Shown here one piece after another: positions 17,501-28,659 of a stretch of 64,000 nucleotides of DNA. Position numbers and translations under genes: made by a program. Under the pieces are notes generated by a model. It made no database searches, was not told the DNA's origin, and worked only from the letters and a program-made list of their open reading frames with translations. The stretch lies in NCBI RefSeq assembly GCF_032854445.1, contig NC_088300.1, forward strand, positions 34,639,608 through 34,703,607, written 5' to 3'. Source of the DNA: Liolophura sinensis (taxonomy: Eukaryota > Mollusca > Polyplacophora > Chitonida > Chitonidae). Within the stretch, counting starts at the first letter, position 1. Every line of letters begins with the position of its first letter.

Positions 17501-20500
17501 TGCAGTTAAACATGTAACAAATACATTTACTAAAACATTTGCATGATTTTGCTAATTTTGGAACATCTGGTCTGTTAGCCAAATACACATGCAAATGTAA
17601 CAGGAATACACAGTTCCTCTTTTCCCAACATTTCAACATATGAACAACATTTCCATATCTTTACCTTTCCACAAAATATGGTTGTCAGAGAAATGAACAT
17701 TTTAGGTTTCAACACTTAACTAATATCTATCCTAAAAACAAGAAGGAAATAGCCCAAATCTAAACTTCACTCTTTAAACAATGCAAGCTGAGACTTACAG
17801 GTAGGTCTGTCAGACTGTTATTGTTGAGGTGTAGCTTCTGTAGACCTGTCAAGCACCCAATCTCTTCAGGCAGCTCCTTCAAGCAATTATTGGACAGGTT
17901 CAGGATGGTCAGGTGACTGCCACTGTATCCCAGGCGACGAGGACATTGGTGGATATTCTGATAGCTATTCAGCAAAAGTAAAGGCTGGTTCTATTATCAG
18001 TATCCCAGGTGATGAGGACATTGGTGGATATTCTGATAGCTATTCAGCAAAAGTAAAGGCTGGTTCTATTATCAGTATCCCAGGTGATGAGGACATTGGG
18101 GGATATTCTGATAGCTATTCAGCAAAAGTAAAGGCTGGTTCTATTATCAGTATCCCAGGTGATGAGGACATTGGTGGATATTCTGATAGCTATTCAGCAA
18201 AAGTAAAGGCTGGTTCTATTATCAGTATCCCAGGTGATGAGGACATTGGTGGATATTCTGATAGCTATTCAGCAAAAGTAAAGGCTGGTTCTATTATCAG
18301 TATCCCAGGTGATGAGGACATTGGTGGATATTCTGATAGCTATTCAGCAAAAGTAAAAGCTGGTGCCATTATCAGTATCCCAGGTGATGAGGACATTGGT
18401 GGATATTCTGATAGCTATTCAGCAAAAGTAAAGGCTGGTTCTATTATCAGTATCCCAGGTGATGAGGACATTGGTGGATATTCTGATAGCTATTCAGCAA
18501 AAGTAAAGGCTGGTTCTATTATCAGTATCCCAGGTGATGAGGACATTGGTGGATATTCTGATAGCTATTCAGCAAAAGTAAATACTGGTTCTATTATCAG
18601 TATCCTAGGCAACAAGGACATTGGTGGATATTCTGATAGCTATTCAGCAAAAGTAAAGGCTGGTTCTATTATCAGTATCCCAGGTGATGAGGACATTGGT
18701 GGATATTCTGATAGCTATTCAGCAAAAGTAAAGGCTGGTGCCATTATCAGTATCCCAGGTGATGAGGACATTGGTGGATATTCTGATAGCTATTCAGCAA
18801 AAGTAAAGGCTGGTTCTATTATCAGTATCCCAGGTGATGAGGACATTGGTGGATATTCTGATAGCTATTCAGCAAAAGTAAAAAAGCAAAAGTAAAGACT
18901 GGTTCTATTATCAGTATCCCAGGTGATGAGGACATTGGTGGATATTCTGATAGCTATTCAGCAAAAGTAAAAGCTGGTTCCATTATCAGTATCCCAGGTG
19001 ATGAGGACATTGGTGGATATTCTGATAGCTATTCAGCAAAAGTAAAGGCTGGTTCTATTATCAGTATCCCAGGTGATGAGGACATTGGTGGATATTCTGA
19101 TAGCTATTCAGCACAAGTAAAGGCTGGTTCTATTATCAGTATCCTAGGCAACAAGGACATTGGTGGATATTCTGATAGCTATTCAGCAAAAGTAAAGGCT
19201 GGTTGTGTTATCAGTATCCCAGGTGATGAGGACATTGGGGGATATTCTGATAGCTATTCAGCAAAAGTAAAGACTGGTTCTATTATCAGTATCCCAGGTG
19301 ATGAGGACATTGGTGGATATTCTGATAGCTATTCAGCAAAAGTAAAGGCTGGTTCTATTATAAGTATCCCAGGTGATGAGGACATTGGTGGATATTCTGA
19401 TAGCTATTCAGCAAAAGTAAAGGCTGGTTCTATTATCAGTATCCCAGGTGATGAGGACATTGGTGGATATTCTGATAGCTATTCAGCAAAAGTAAAGGCT
19501 GGTTCTATTATCAGTATCCCAGGTGATGAGGACATTGGTGGATATTCTGATAGCTATTCAGCAAAAGTAAAGGCTGGTTCTATTATCAGTATCCCAGGCA
19601 ATGGGGACATTGGTGGATATTCTGATACCTATTCAGAAAGGGTAAAGACTGGTTCTATTATCACTATCCTAGGCAACAAGGACATTGGTGGATATTCTGC
19701 TGACTATTTAACAAAATTAAAGACTGGTTATATTTTTAGTATCCCAGGCAATGAGGTCTTTGGTGGATATTCTGATAGCTATTCAGCAAAAGTAAAGACT
19801 GGTTCTATTATCAGTGCCCCAGGCGACGATGACAGTGGTGGATATTCTGATAACTAAATGTATTCAACAAAAGTAAAGACTGGTTCTTTTATCAGTATCC
19901 CAGGTGATGAGGACATTGGTGGATATTCTGATGACAATTCAGTAAAGACTGGTTCTATAATTAGTATGGGCACATTTACTTTGTACCAGCCTCTTATCAA
20001 TGTATAAATAGTTCATTTATTTATTTATCTATTTGATTTATGCCTTACTCAAGAATATTTCACTTATACTGCCTCCTACTGTATGGTTCCTACTGTATGG
20101 TTCCTACTGTATGATAGGAGGCAGCCAGGCTCTACCATTCACACACTGCTGGCAGGCCTTCCCACCAACTACTGGGGAGAAAGCCTAGATGAGCTGGACT
20201 TGAACTCACAGAGATCACATTGGTGAGAGGCTCTTGGGTCATTGCACCAAGCTGGCCACAAAGGCCTCCTATAAATAGTTATAGTATAGTAGTTAAATTT
20301 ATTGACACCACTGGTATGTACATGCGTACATGTAATTACAGATTTTACCCACAGGTCCCAGGAGTCCATCCCACTTTCGTCACTATTTATTCTTAGGGTG
20401 CAAAGGTTTTAATGGCTATTATCCATATTGTCTATATCTATTTCTTGCAAAAGGTCTGCTCTTTAAAACTTATTTTCTCTATCTGAATCAATCCACTATT

Positions 20501-22422
20501 TGCACAATTACTGTGTGCTGTACATTTGCAGGGTTTGTTTTGGGGCGCTTCTTCCAGTGTTGGTGCTGGATCCTTTAAATGTACTAATACAATTCCTAAA
20601 ATATGCCAAGGTCAAAGAAAATCAATAGGTTTCATCTTTATGACAAGCATAAAATTGGGTGAACTTGGGGATGAGCTATTCAAGAGACAGAAGGACAGAC
20701 TGTCAGACCAACAGCCAAACCATTCTCAAGTCCAAAATAGTTCAGGTACCCTCATTTAACAAAACACTGAATTAAGAAATAAACAACGTGTTTATAACCT
20801 GAGATCTATAATACTGGAACTTCTGTGCAGCCAGACTTGACTTTGGCCTTTCGTCTTGGCAATCCTTGGATGTGGAATGCTATATCTGGCTGAGGAGCAG
20901 TCACTGGTTGTATGAGATACAGGAGAACACTCTTCACACACCAGGCTACATCTTCCAATCTTCTCTGATCCTTCACTTTTCCGCCTGAAACTAGTTTTAT
21001 GATAAAGTTTACTTTATTTATTTATCTGCTTGCTGTTGAACATCATTTTGTACATGGACCTGATGGTTGTTGATGGCAATCATTTTTATGGTTGAAGGAA
21101 ACACGAGTGCCTGGGGTTAAAACCACCGACCTTTGGCAAATTACTGATTTACACTAATGTACAACTTACTGGTTTTCATAGTGTATTAGTACTTGACAGT
21201 GTTTTCGACCACTTATTTGTAATGACACAAACTACAATAAACCAACACACCTATTGGTACCCAAAATTAACAAACTAAGCCGGTTTCATGTTTCCTGAAA
21301 CAAAACCACTTTTTAGTTTTGACCCTGAAAGCCAGTATAAATTATCAGCCAAAAAGGCATTACCTGTAACAGACACTGGGTAGGCAGGAATGGAGATCTC
21401 CTTGTAGAAAATGTCTTAGCTTGAACAAGTTTCTGCATGTAAAGTTATCAGCCTGCAAATAGAATACAGGTGATTAAAATGGAATCAAACCAAACACAAA
21501 ACAGAACATTTTACCTACTAGTATCCAATGTAATTCATTGTGAAATCCCCTGATGTAGCCAAAGGTTGGCAGCTTTCTCAGACATCCCAGGTGAAGTGCC
21601 CTGAATTACCTCAGAGCATAGGCCACTTTCTTTCACCCATATACAAGTATCATATTACAAAGTCATATAAAGTAAAAATAACCATTAATAATGAAGAAGT
21701 CGACAAGGCATCGACAGGTAAATGTCGAAAGTTACACAAGCTTTTGATCCGCTTGCATAAAAGACAAAGACCATGGCAAGAGAATCAGAAGATTGTGTAA
21801 CATTTAACATGTATGACAGTGAGCAATGAGTGTAAATCAGAATAATATTTTGGTCAAATAAGGCCAAATAAATAAATCCATGCCCATTTGAGAAACACAA
21901 CAGATAATCCATCGTGGACACTGGTTTTGGATGGAACCATGATGATGGAAATCTGTTTGTGAATGTTTCTGTGAACTGTAGCATACTGATACATGTACAT
22001 GTATACACAATGAATAATGTTACCTGTTATTCTTCCAAACTATGCCTATACCACAGAAATAATGACACAGAAAAAGTTTTTAAAAGATGTCAAATAAGAG
22101 CCAAGGTGAAATTATATCATACCACTTTATAGCAAATAGGTTGTTCATTAGTACAGAAGGTGACAATACTTAGAATAAGACCAGAAGCCAATTTCCTTAC
22201 CAACTGTCTCTCCACTGAGGACTCTGTTTGGAGGGGCAGATCTGGGACAGAGTACTCTCCCTTGTCTCTGCTGGGGTTGGAATGTACCCAGAGGATCACA
22301 TGAACTATTGCAGCTAAGATGGAGCAGCACATTGAGCCTGTGATCGCCACGGCGATAGTAGTTGTCTGAACATCTCCACTGAAGAAGATGAACTCTTTGG
22401 CAATTGATCCCAAGAAATCCAT
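10602..22422 (-). CDS. Membrane-anchored leucine-rich repeat protein with LRRC58/LRR1-like Cys-rich C-terminus
   Basis: Eleven GT-AG exons, all in consistent phase: 22201-22422 (ATG 22422; an in-frame ATG at 22449 is an alternative), 21364-21452, 20799-20984, 17799-17964, 16976-17045, 15692-15803, 13393-13447, 12604-12764, 12061-12182, 11353-11508, 10602-10774 (TAA). Total 1512 bp, 503 residues. Residues about 20-48 form a hydrophobic segment (TTTIAVAITGSMCCSILAAI onward), followed by HSNPSRDKGE. A Ser/Cys-rich linker ends SSSIIDLS, where the LRRs begin. Nine to ten 23-residue repeats follow, of type LDVSCNRLKALPVEIGCLRS. The tail has PPLMELTARFIAQHNISW, LPKSLIDFL, CQECSTCEGPCF and LPLLDRCCSP, matching by recollection the end of LRRC58 and, less well, LRR1 and LRRC28, some of which act as cullin-RING substrate receptors. 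Human LRRC58 has no N-terminal membrane segment that I recall. The LRR exons are secure; joining of the first three exons rests on phase and on the LRR formed at the junction. Confidence 0.8.
10775..11352 (-). other. Intron 10 of the LRR gene
   Basis: GT-AG intron with a possible degraded interspersed repeat near 10925-11000. Nothing else is recognised. Confidence 0.65.
13506..13598. repeat. 19-bp tandem repeat, about 5 copies
   Basis: The unit AAATCAATAGGACATGCAT recurs head to tail, with GGGCAT variants and a shortened first copy. It lies in the LRR gene intron between the 15.7-kb and 13.4-kb exons. Confidence 0.9.
14440..14498. repeat. (CA)n(TA)n microsatellite
   Basis: A short CACACA run followed by about 27 uninterrupted TA dinucleotides. 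Prone to length change and to strand-slippage assembly error. Confidence 0.98.
15521..15650 (-). pseudogene. Dead tandem copy of an LRR exon
   Basis: A 130-bp tandem duplication gave two copies, 15521-15650 and 15651-15780, that share the flank GATGACRTGAATGCATGC and most of the LRR exon. The downstream copy has lost one A in the exon (CTGAAGCC against CTGAAAGCC), which shifts the frame after HLDV..NCLK and leads to a TAG. The segment equivalent to the acceptor of the intact exon (15804-15805) lies outside the duplicated block. The donor GT is kept. It is therefore unlikely to be spliced in usefully. Confidence 0.85.
15903..16556. repeat. 26-bp minisatellite, about 25 copies
   Basis: Unit GAAGAGGGGTGGAAACAGGC plus CTCAAC/T, with a subfamily where CTCAATGAA is replaced by CTAAAAAAA and another carrying CGTAAACGAAGTGG. 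The plus strand is purine-rich. It lies in the intron between LRR exons 16976-17045 and 15692-15803. ORFs at 16133-16630 are products of the repeat. Confidence 0.96.
17923..19960. repeat. 75-bp minisatellite, about 27 copies, overlapping an LRR exon boundary
   Basis: The unit starts GGATATTCTGATAGCTATTC and continues AGCAAAAGTAAAGGCTGGTT, CTATTATCAGTATCCCAGGT, GATGAGGACATTGGT. Spacing is exactly 75 bp over most of the array, with a 14-bp internal duplication near 18885 and diverged units from about 19600 on. The first unit (17923-17970) is the 5' end and acceptor of the LRR exon 17799-17964, so the array grew from this intron-exon boundary. On the plus strand one frame is free of stops from before 17950 to about 18897 but has no ATG, and it is antisense to the gene. 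Confidence 0.97.
20015..20270 (-). mobile_element. SINE-1 copy (reverse) with internal rearrangement
   Basis: Read on the minus strand it has the AGCTTGGTGCAATGACCCAA head segment, TCACCAATGTGATC, GTGAGTTCAAGTCCAGCTCA (B-box-like), the AAGTGAAATATTCTTGAGTA segment and an (AAAT)n tail. The central body is replaced by three CCTACTGTATGGTT repeats flanked by the inverted pair CTGCCTCCT / AGGAGGCAG. It lies in the LRR gene intron upstream of the 75-bp array. Confidence 0.85.
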
Positions 22423-23266
22423 TGTGAGCTGCCTACCAAGAAAGATCATTACGCTGTATGAACTACTGCTGACTGAAACCTGTCAATATGTACCGGTATG
22501 CCATGGATTTAGCTAGAACTTCAATTTATGGTGTCTCCAAATTTCCAAATTTTCTATTTTCCCCATCTGTCCCATGTTAGTTTTGTCAGAATTAACATGT
22601 CCCCAAAATTGTGAGACAGTTTGGGCCCCTGTCTAAACCTGTTAATATGTACGTATGTAGAGGTCTACTACTCTGGGAGCAGTCAACAATTAGGGAGAAG
22701 AGAAAGCTGATTTAGAACAGCAAATACCTATGGAAGTATCTTTTTATTTATTTATGTATTTACCTCATGTTTAATGGCATAATCAAGAAAATTTTACTTT
22801 TATTGCAGTGGTCAGCAACCTGGACAGAATTTGGGGGAACAGAAGTATATCTTGACCAAAAATATATTTTAGTTTGCTAAATGTTTCTGAAAAGGATTTA
22901 GATTGTGGCTGGTTAAACTATGAAGCGTGTTAGAACAATATACATGTAATTACTGCTTTTAATGTTCTTTAAATAAGTCAACTGCACAAGTTATCAGCAT
23001 ACATATACCTGGATATAAGACCATGGAGCTTGTAAATGCGTTTAATACAATATTTTTACTCTAGCTGATTTGTCTCCTGTGTTTTGGAGTCACCACCTAT
23101 GGAAATTTACACAAAAAGTTATAGTATATTGTAAAATAAGTACATATACATGATACAGATTAGATGTAAATGTGAAACTTGCATGTATGTGTGATGAAAA
23201 AAGCTGCAGGCCTATGTATAAAACACAAAGTCATGTTGAACATCAGCAGGAAGGAAATGCACTCAC

Positions 23267-23345
23267 CTGCTTCAAGAGAATCCTGTCAAGCAAATGTGTG
23301 ACTGACCATTTGTGTTAACGAAGTGCAACAAAATTCTTCCATTAT
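23267..23345 (-). other. Possible 5' non-coding exon of the LRR gene
   Basis: On the minus strand GATTCTCTTGAAGCAG is followed by GTGAGTGC, a near-perfect donor, about 0.85 kb before the first coding exon. Upstream is a short ATG frame (MEEFCCTS...) that stops before the donor, so it would be an upstream ORF. No acceptor or cDNA support is available. Confidence 0.3.
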
Positions 23346-23760
23346 ATGCTAAAGATTACATTTGTATTTCCAGTTGCCATGGGAGATCTGGAAATAAAGA
23401 ATTGACACATGCAGGTTTATCGCGTTTTCTTGTATGTGTGGTCGTAAATGGATATAACTGATACACACAGGTGTCCAGGTGTTAAATCTATTAACAATAC
23501 ACAGCTACTCTGGCCTCTTCCACAAGCTGGTAACAGATGCACTTGTACTTGCACATGTGCACACTTCTAGTGCGGTACTAATTATATACCAGTAGTAATG
23601 AAAATAAGCACCTGCTAACAGAACACACAAACAGATGGAATGGCAAAAGCCTCTTCACCAAAATGACTGGAAGTAGTTTTCGTAATTTATTGTCTACATG
23701 TATGTTGTATTTTTTCTTGAAATTCTTTTAATGTCATGTTTTATTATTTCCTCAAGAATT

Positions 23761-23979
23761 AATTTATTTGTTTATCTGATAGATGATTTACGCTACATTC
23801 AAGAATATATTTCACTTATGCAATGGCAGCCAGCATTAGGATCGGAGAAACCTAGACAGAAACAGGGGGAAACCCATGACCATCTGCAGATTGCTGCAGA
23901 CCTTCCCACATATGACCGGAGTGGAAGCCAGCACAAGCTGGTGAGAGGATCGTGGCTCATTGTGAAGCACTGACATGCC
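23761..23979 (-). mobile_element. SINE-1 copy (reverse), near full length
   Basis: Minus-strand reading gives CTCACCAGCTTGTGCTGGCT, a CTTCCACTCCGGTCAT segment, AATCTGCAGATGGTCATGGG, AAGTGAAATATATTCTTGAA and an AAATAAATT tail. The order matches the 30.6-kb copy, with scattered substitutions. Confidence 0.85.
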
Positions 23980-25085
23980 AAACATCCTCAATAATTAATA
24001 CTTCTATTATGTTCACTATGTGTCATCATGTTTTGCAAAAAGATGAAAATTATATACATACATATGTATAGGGAACAAAATCAAGCGATACATGTTTCAG
24101 TAAACATATACATGTACCTTTCAATTCATTCATGTGAAATCATAAAGTTTTACATACAATATGTAGTAAAGGTATCCTGATCAGATGTTTCATTTGTCAG
24201 ATAATGTATGTATTTGTATCTGACTTTATCTTTGTCCTTATTTTACATAGCACAACAACCACCCCATCAAAATAATCCTCAAAACTATTAACAAATTAAA
24301 TCCTTTTTAATTATAGAGAGACCTTTCTAAATGTTAAACTTAATGAGGCAGTCTATGACTCAAAACAAGCCAAATACATCCTTCTGGGGCGTCCTACCCA
24401 CATTTTCAGAAATTTCTTACCATAACAGTGTCAAATTAATCATCCAACATGTATGAACTGTAGACTTGTAAAACAACACTCATGTGTAATGTAGGGCACC
24501 TCACCAGTGCTCTTTGAAAAGATCTCATTTTATAGCATTAAATGGCTAAAGAAATGTAACCAACATAAACCATAAATTTTGGAAATTAATTTGACACTTG
24601 TGGGTAGCGTGCCCTAGAGGGATACACAAGGCTTGTTTTTGTTTCACAGTGTGCATCACTAGGATTAAAATTTAGAATGTTTTGCACGTTCTAGTCCAAT
24701 CTTGTCCATTATCTTACAAGATTCTGTAAGATGACCCTGCAGTTAGAGTCCCCATGACGCCATTATTAACAGATGGCGTGGGTGCAAAAGAAAATTGTCC
24801 TCCCAATATTATAGTATATGTAAATGGCTATTTTTGAATCGTTGTCAGTCATAGTGTATTTGTTGGATTTGTACAATTTTCAGATTTCCAGATAGTCTGA
24901 GTATTTCAGTAGAACTTCCGTGATAATTCTTCATCCAACCATGCAGGCCTTACTGCTTGCTGTCGGAGTGGCAAAGATGGGCCTTTTTCCCTATACTTCA
25001 ATATGTGGCAGCCATGTTAATTGTTTTGGCCATGTTAGGGTTATCATGTGAGCCCCAACTTCCGGGCCGTAATACAGAATAATGC
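23980..25085. other. Intergenic AT-rich sequence
   Basis: Between the SINE and the foldback cluster I see no exon, RNA gene or clear repeat. Confidence 0.5.
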
Positions 25086-25089
25086 TATA

Positions 25090-25655
25090 TAATAAGCCGA
25101 GTTGGTTTTTCAGGAATCTCGCTATGTTCACGCAGATATGGACGAGACAGGATGGGGGCTCTTTCGAACTAACGCAGCAAAAAGGCGTGATTTTACAGCA
25201 GCTGCTAACAACGACATTGAGGTAACAGATGCATTTGTAATGCAGGTAAATACTGGGTAGCAAACATTGTAAAATCTTGCCTTTTAGCTCCATTAGTTTG
25301 CGAGAATCCCCACCCTGTCTTGTCTATATCTGCGTGAACTCTTACAGGATTCCTGAAATGCCCACTGGGCTTATAAGTGTAAGGCTGGAAGCTCAGCTGC
25401 TTATCATAAGAATAAGTCCAGTCTGCATTCCAGATGTCTCACAAGTTCACACAGATATTCACACAGATATCGGCGAGACAGGTGGGCCTTTCACAAACTA
25501 ACATAGATATAAGACGTTATCTTAGTTGCTAGACTGAATACACATTGGCACCTAATGTAAAATCATGTCTTTTAGCTGAGGTGGTTTGCAAGAGCCCCCT
25601 CCATGTCTCGGCTAAACATGCTTGAATACACAAGACTCCTGAAATGCTGACTTCA
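25090..25655. repeat. Foldback cluster: four copies of a roughly 100-bp element in alternating orientation
   Basis: The element reads TGTAAAATCTTGCCTTTTAG, then TTAGTTTGCGAGA, CCTGTCTTGTCTATATCTGC, GTGAACT and GATTCCTGAAATGCC. Copies lie at about 25090-25245 (-), 25265-25365 (+), 25425-25510 (-) and 25555-25655 (+). Neighbouring opposite copies can form hairpins. It may be a MITE-like family or local inverted duplications. The frames at 24991-25293 and 25277-25501 are mirror readings of the element. Confidence 0.7.
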
Positions 25656-25659
25656 ATGG

Positions 25660-26680
25660 GATTATTATTTTAAATGCCTTGTTAATTAGTGTATAGTCTT
25701 GATACAGTGTGTGGATATGGACTATTTGATGGGTTGATTGCTGTGCTTTGTAAAATTGGGACAAAGATACCGTAAAATACAGATATGCACATTTTCTGAC
25801 GAATGCACATCATGACACCTTTAATACGTGTACTGGCTGTGTAAGTTTAAAATAACAACAACAACAAAGGACATTGACACAACAGATCGGGTTTGGAAGT
25901 GTGACTGATACTGATACATGCACTGTCGCTTTAAGACGTCAGCATGTGCCTACTATTTTACATTATGTCAAACGTTCTTCGCCGGTGTTTTAGAGTTCAC
26001 TGTTCGGTGTATTACCGTTCACTGTTCAACTTCAAACAACGAGCAGCATGAATAATGGCATTGGGTAAATGACTGACTGTCATTTTATTTCTTTTCAGTA
26101 GATCTCGTTGACACCTAGAAAAAAATGTCGCTAGAATGAAGGGAAAACATGACTAAAAACAACCAAGTAGTTCACTGTTCAGTGTATACTCACCCGAGGC
26201 GACAACAAGCTCCAAAAATAATTAGCGTGAGACAACAACAGTGACAAAGCGCCAACCATTTCACCTGTCATCTGTCACTTTCATGGAAGAGTAGTTCCCC
26301 TTGGTTTTCTGTCGCCGGCGGGAAGCACATCACTGGGTGAAAAACGTTTACAAAACTCAAGCACAGCGTGTAATTTGACATCTGACGGAATTTTGTGAGG
26401 CATTCTATGCATCTGGCCACAGTCTATGAAGCCATGTGAAACTGAAGTTTTTAGCGTTCTGGTACGAACACAAACTTTGCTCTTCCTTTGTGTCTAATAT
26501 GTCTAACTTAAAACCGTCAGTCTACGGCATCAAGGGGTTAAGACTGTAAAGTGTTCAATTTTCGACACCTTATGTAGACTACAGTAACATTTTCACTGGT
26601 GGCATTGATCAAAATCTACTCTGCGTTTTGCAGAAGCAGTTGTTTTTCTGGATATTGGATATCTCTGGAAACGTTTCTTA
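25660..26680. other. Upstream region of the TTC9-like gene
   Basis: One kilobase between the foldback cluster and the promoter. It contains two near copies of GTTCACTGTTC...GTGTAT (about 25996-26030 and 26170-26190), and no supported exon. Confidence 0.4.
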
Positions 26681-26682
26681 AT

Positions 26683-26695
26683 GCGTATATATAGA
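26683..26695 (+). promoter_or_regulatory. TATA-like box before the TTC9-like gene
   Basis: GCGTATATATAGAG lies about 70 bp upstream of the ATG at 26758, which would leave a very short 5' UTR. It is a plausible core promoter by sequence only. Confidence 0.35.
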
Positions 26696-26757
26696 GAACT
26701 GTGCAGTATATTATTTAAATCTTACGAACCATTAAGGCTGTATTACTGTACAATACA

Positions 26758-28594
26758 ATGGCATCCGGTGTTGATGTGACTCCGTCAGGCGCTGGTGTTG
26801 AACCCGTTGGAAAACTTTCGGTATCAGATAAGTTAGCTGAGGCACAAAAGCTGAAAGCTATTGGAAATGAGAAATACAAAAGCAAGTTGTTCAAGCAAGC
26901 AATAGGCAGTTACCACCGTGCCCTGCTTTATTTAAGAGGGGTGTGTCAAACAACTGGCTCAAAGCTGGGAGGCTTCATTGGCATGCTGATGGAAACGAAT
27001 AACCCTGACATATCCCCAGAGATGCAAGCTGATGTGACAGCTTTACAACTGGACTGTTATAACAATTTAGCAGGTAATTTTCGTCTATGTTTTCCTTGGC
27101 ATATTCCATTTTATTTCATTTACTTCTCTGCCAAGTATCGATTGGTCACTATTCCAGAGTAGCCTTTTTTTCTCCAAAACCATAATAAAAGCGCTGATAT
27201 AAGCACTTCATTGCTGGTAGACAATCTAGGTAGCCTTGCATGAAGATTACTAGACACTGCTGAAGATCACTTGCCTTTCATTATTATATCGTAAACTTTG
27301 TGTTTTTCATGCCTTGAAGTATGAACCATTAAGTTTAAAAACTGATGACCTTGATTACAATGGAAACTTTCAATAATTTAGTTTGCAATTTTATGTTTAA
27401 ATTTTCTTTCATTTCAGCCTGTATTTTGCAGCAAGAGAAACCTAACTATGAAAAGGTTGTCATGTACTGTGATAATGTTCTGGAACTCTCACCCAGTAAT
27501 GTGAAAGCTATGTACAGGAGAGGTGTGGCATATTATCATTTGCACAATTATGACAAAGCCCACACATGCTTACGACAGGCCAGGGAAACTAAAGGGCAAG
27601 AAAAAGGTGAGATGATTGGAAAATCTGGCTTCCTCTCCAGCCATACTTGGGAAGGTCTGCCAGCTGTGGATCTTCTCAGGTTTCCCCGGTATATTAAGTG
27701 AAATATTCTTGAGTACGGCATAAAACACTAATCAAATCAATAAATAAACAGTAAAGTAAAACATAAGTCATTACAGTAGAGTTTTAGAAAGAATCTCCAT
27801 TGCTCTGAATGAAATCACAAAGAAAACATCCTATGAGCACCCCACCCTCACCCATTAGTTATTAGTGTGGGGCTTCAGGATTGAGAAGGCTGAACTAGAA
27901 TTGGCTGGTTGGCTGTCAGGTTGATGCAATTCATCAGTCGGATGGCATTTTTCTTATCTGAAATTTACTCCTACAACCTTTGTATCCATAATTTTGAGTC
28001 GGCTGTGGACAACAAGCATGACAATCCTATGTTTGGGCAGAGGGATGCTAAAATTGATTGATCTTTTGCATGCTGTTTTATTTTTATCTGTCAATCTCAG
28101 TCACAGTTTATTATTTTGTTCTCCAGATTCGGTGAAATTTAAGGTGCTACTTCAGTAACAAGATAAACCATTGGGAAATATTAAAATGACATGAAGGATA
28201 CCCTGTGGAACAGAGCTATCACCACGGTCCATAGAGATTACAAAGAATAATGCTGTCTAACCACTAAAAGTCAAGTTTTCGGCCTAAAATGTTTTTTATG
28301 AAAACCATTCAGACTACGTCGATCCTTATCATTAAATCCTGTTTTTATGAGATTTACACGTCTTGACACTGAAGTAGCTCTTTATAACTGTTAGTAACTG
28401 TAATTGTGTGTGCGAATTCATATATGACAGAGTGCAAGTACTATGTTTTCACATCAAATTTTTCTCTTTCAGATCCAGCTATAGACAAGTATTTGTCACT
28501 TTGCCAAAGAGAACTTCAAAAAGAGGAGAAACTGATGAAGAAGAAGTATAAAGGGATGTTTGACAAACTCTCATCTGGAGATCTGAACACATGA
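26758..28594 (+). CDS. TTC9: Tetratricopeptide repeat protein, TTC9 family
   Basis: Three exons, 26758-27073, 27418-27606 and 28473-28594 (TGA), all GT-AG and in phase, give 208 residues. TTC9-family proteins are small cytoplasmic TPR scaffolds; mammalian TTC9A has been linked to tropomyosin and actin organisation, TTC9C is poorly known. TPR1 is about residues 24-57 (AIGNEKYKSKLFKQAIGSYH), then an insertion with QTTGSKLGGF and the family-typical DCYNNLAACILQ at the exon 1/2 junction. TPR2-3 contain NYEKVVMYCDNVLELSPSN and VKAMYRRGVAYYHLHNYDKA. The end is a Lys-rich helix (RELQKEEKLMKKKYKGMF), as in TTC9 proteins. Human members are 171-239 residues, so length fits. I cannot decide between TTC9, B and C; the symbol marks the family. 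An ATG-initiated start is in good agreement with the family N-terminus. Confidence 0.93.
27625..27749 (+). mobile_element. SINE-1, 3' part, inside TTC9 intron 2
   Basis: It begins just after the exon 2 donor with CTGGCTTCCTCTCCAGCCAT, then GGGAAGGTCTGCCAGC, AAGTGAAATATTCTTGAGTA and an AATCAATAAATAAA tail. The central body is shortened. Its insertion is same-strand with the gene. Confidence 0.85.
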
Positions 28595-28659
28595 TGCTCA
28601 TTAATGGCGTGTATTTAAGGCTGTAGGAAAGTATGGTAAAAAGTTTGATGTGATGGTCA

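Noticed and set aside
24991-25501. Two opposite ORFs with similar peptides (CLVHICVN / CLVYICVN)
   Set aside because: The similarity comes from inverted copies of the foldback element, not from related proteins.
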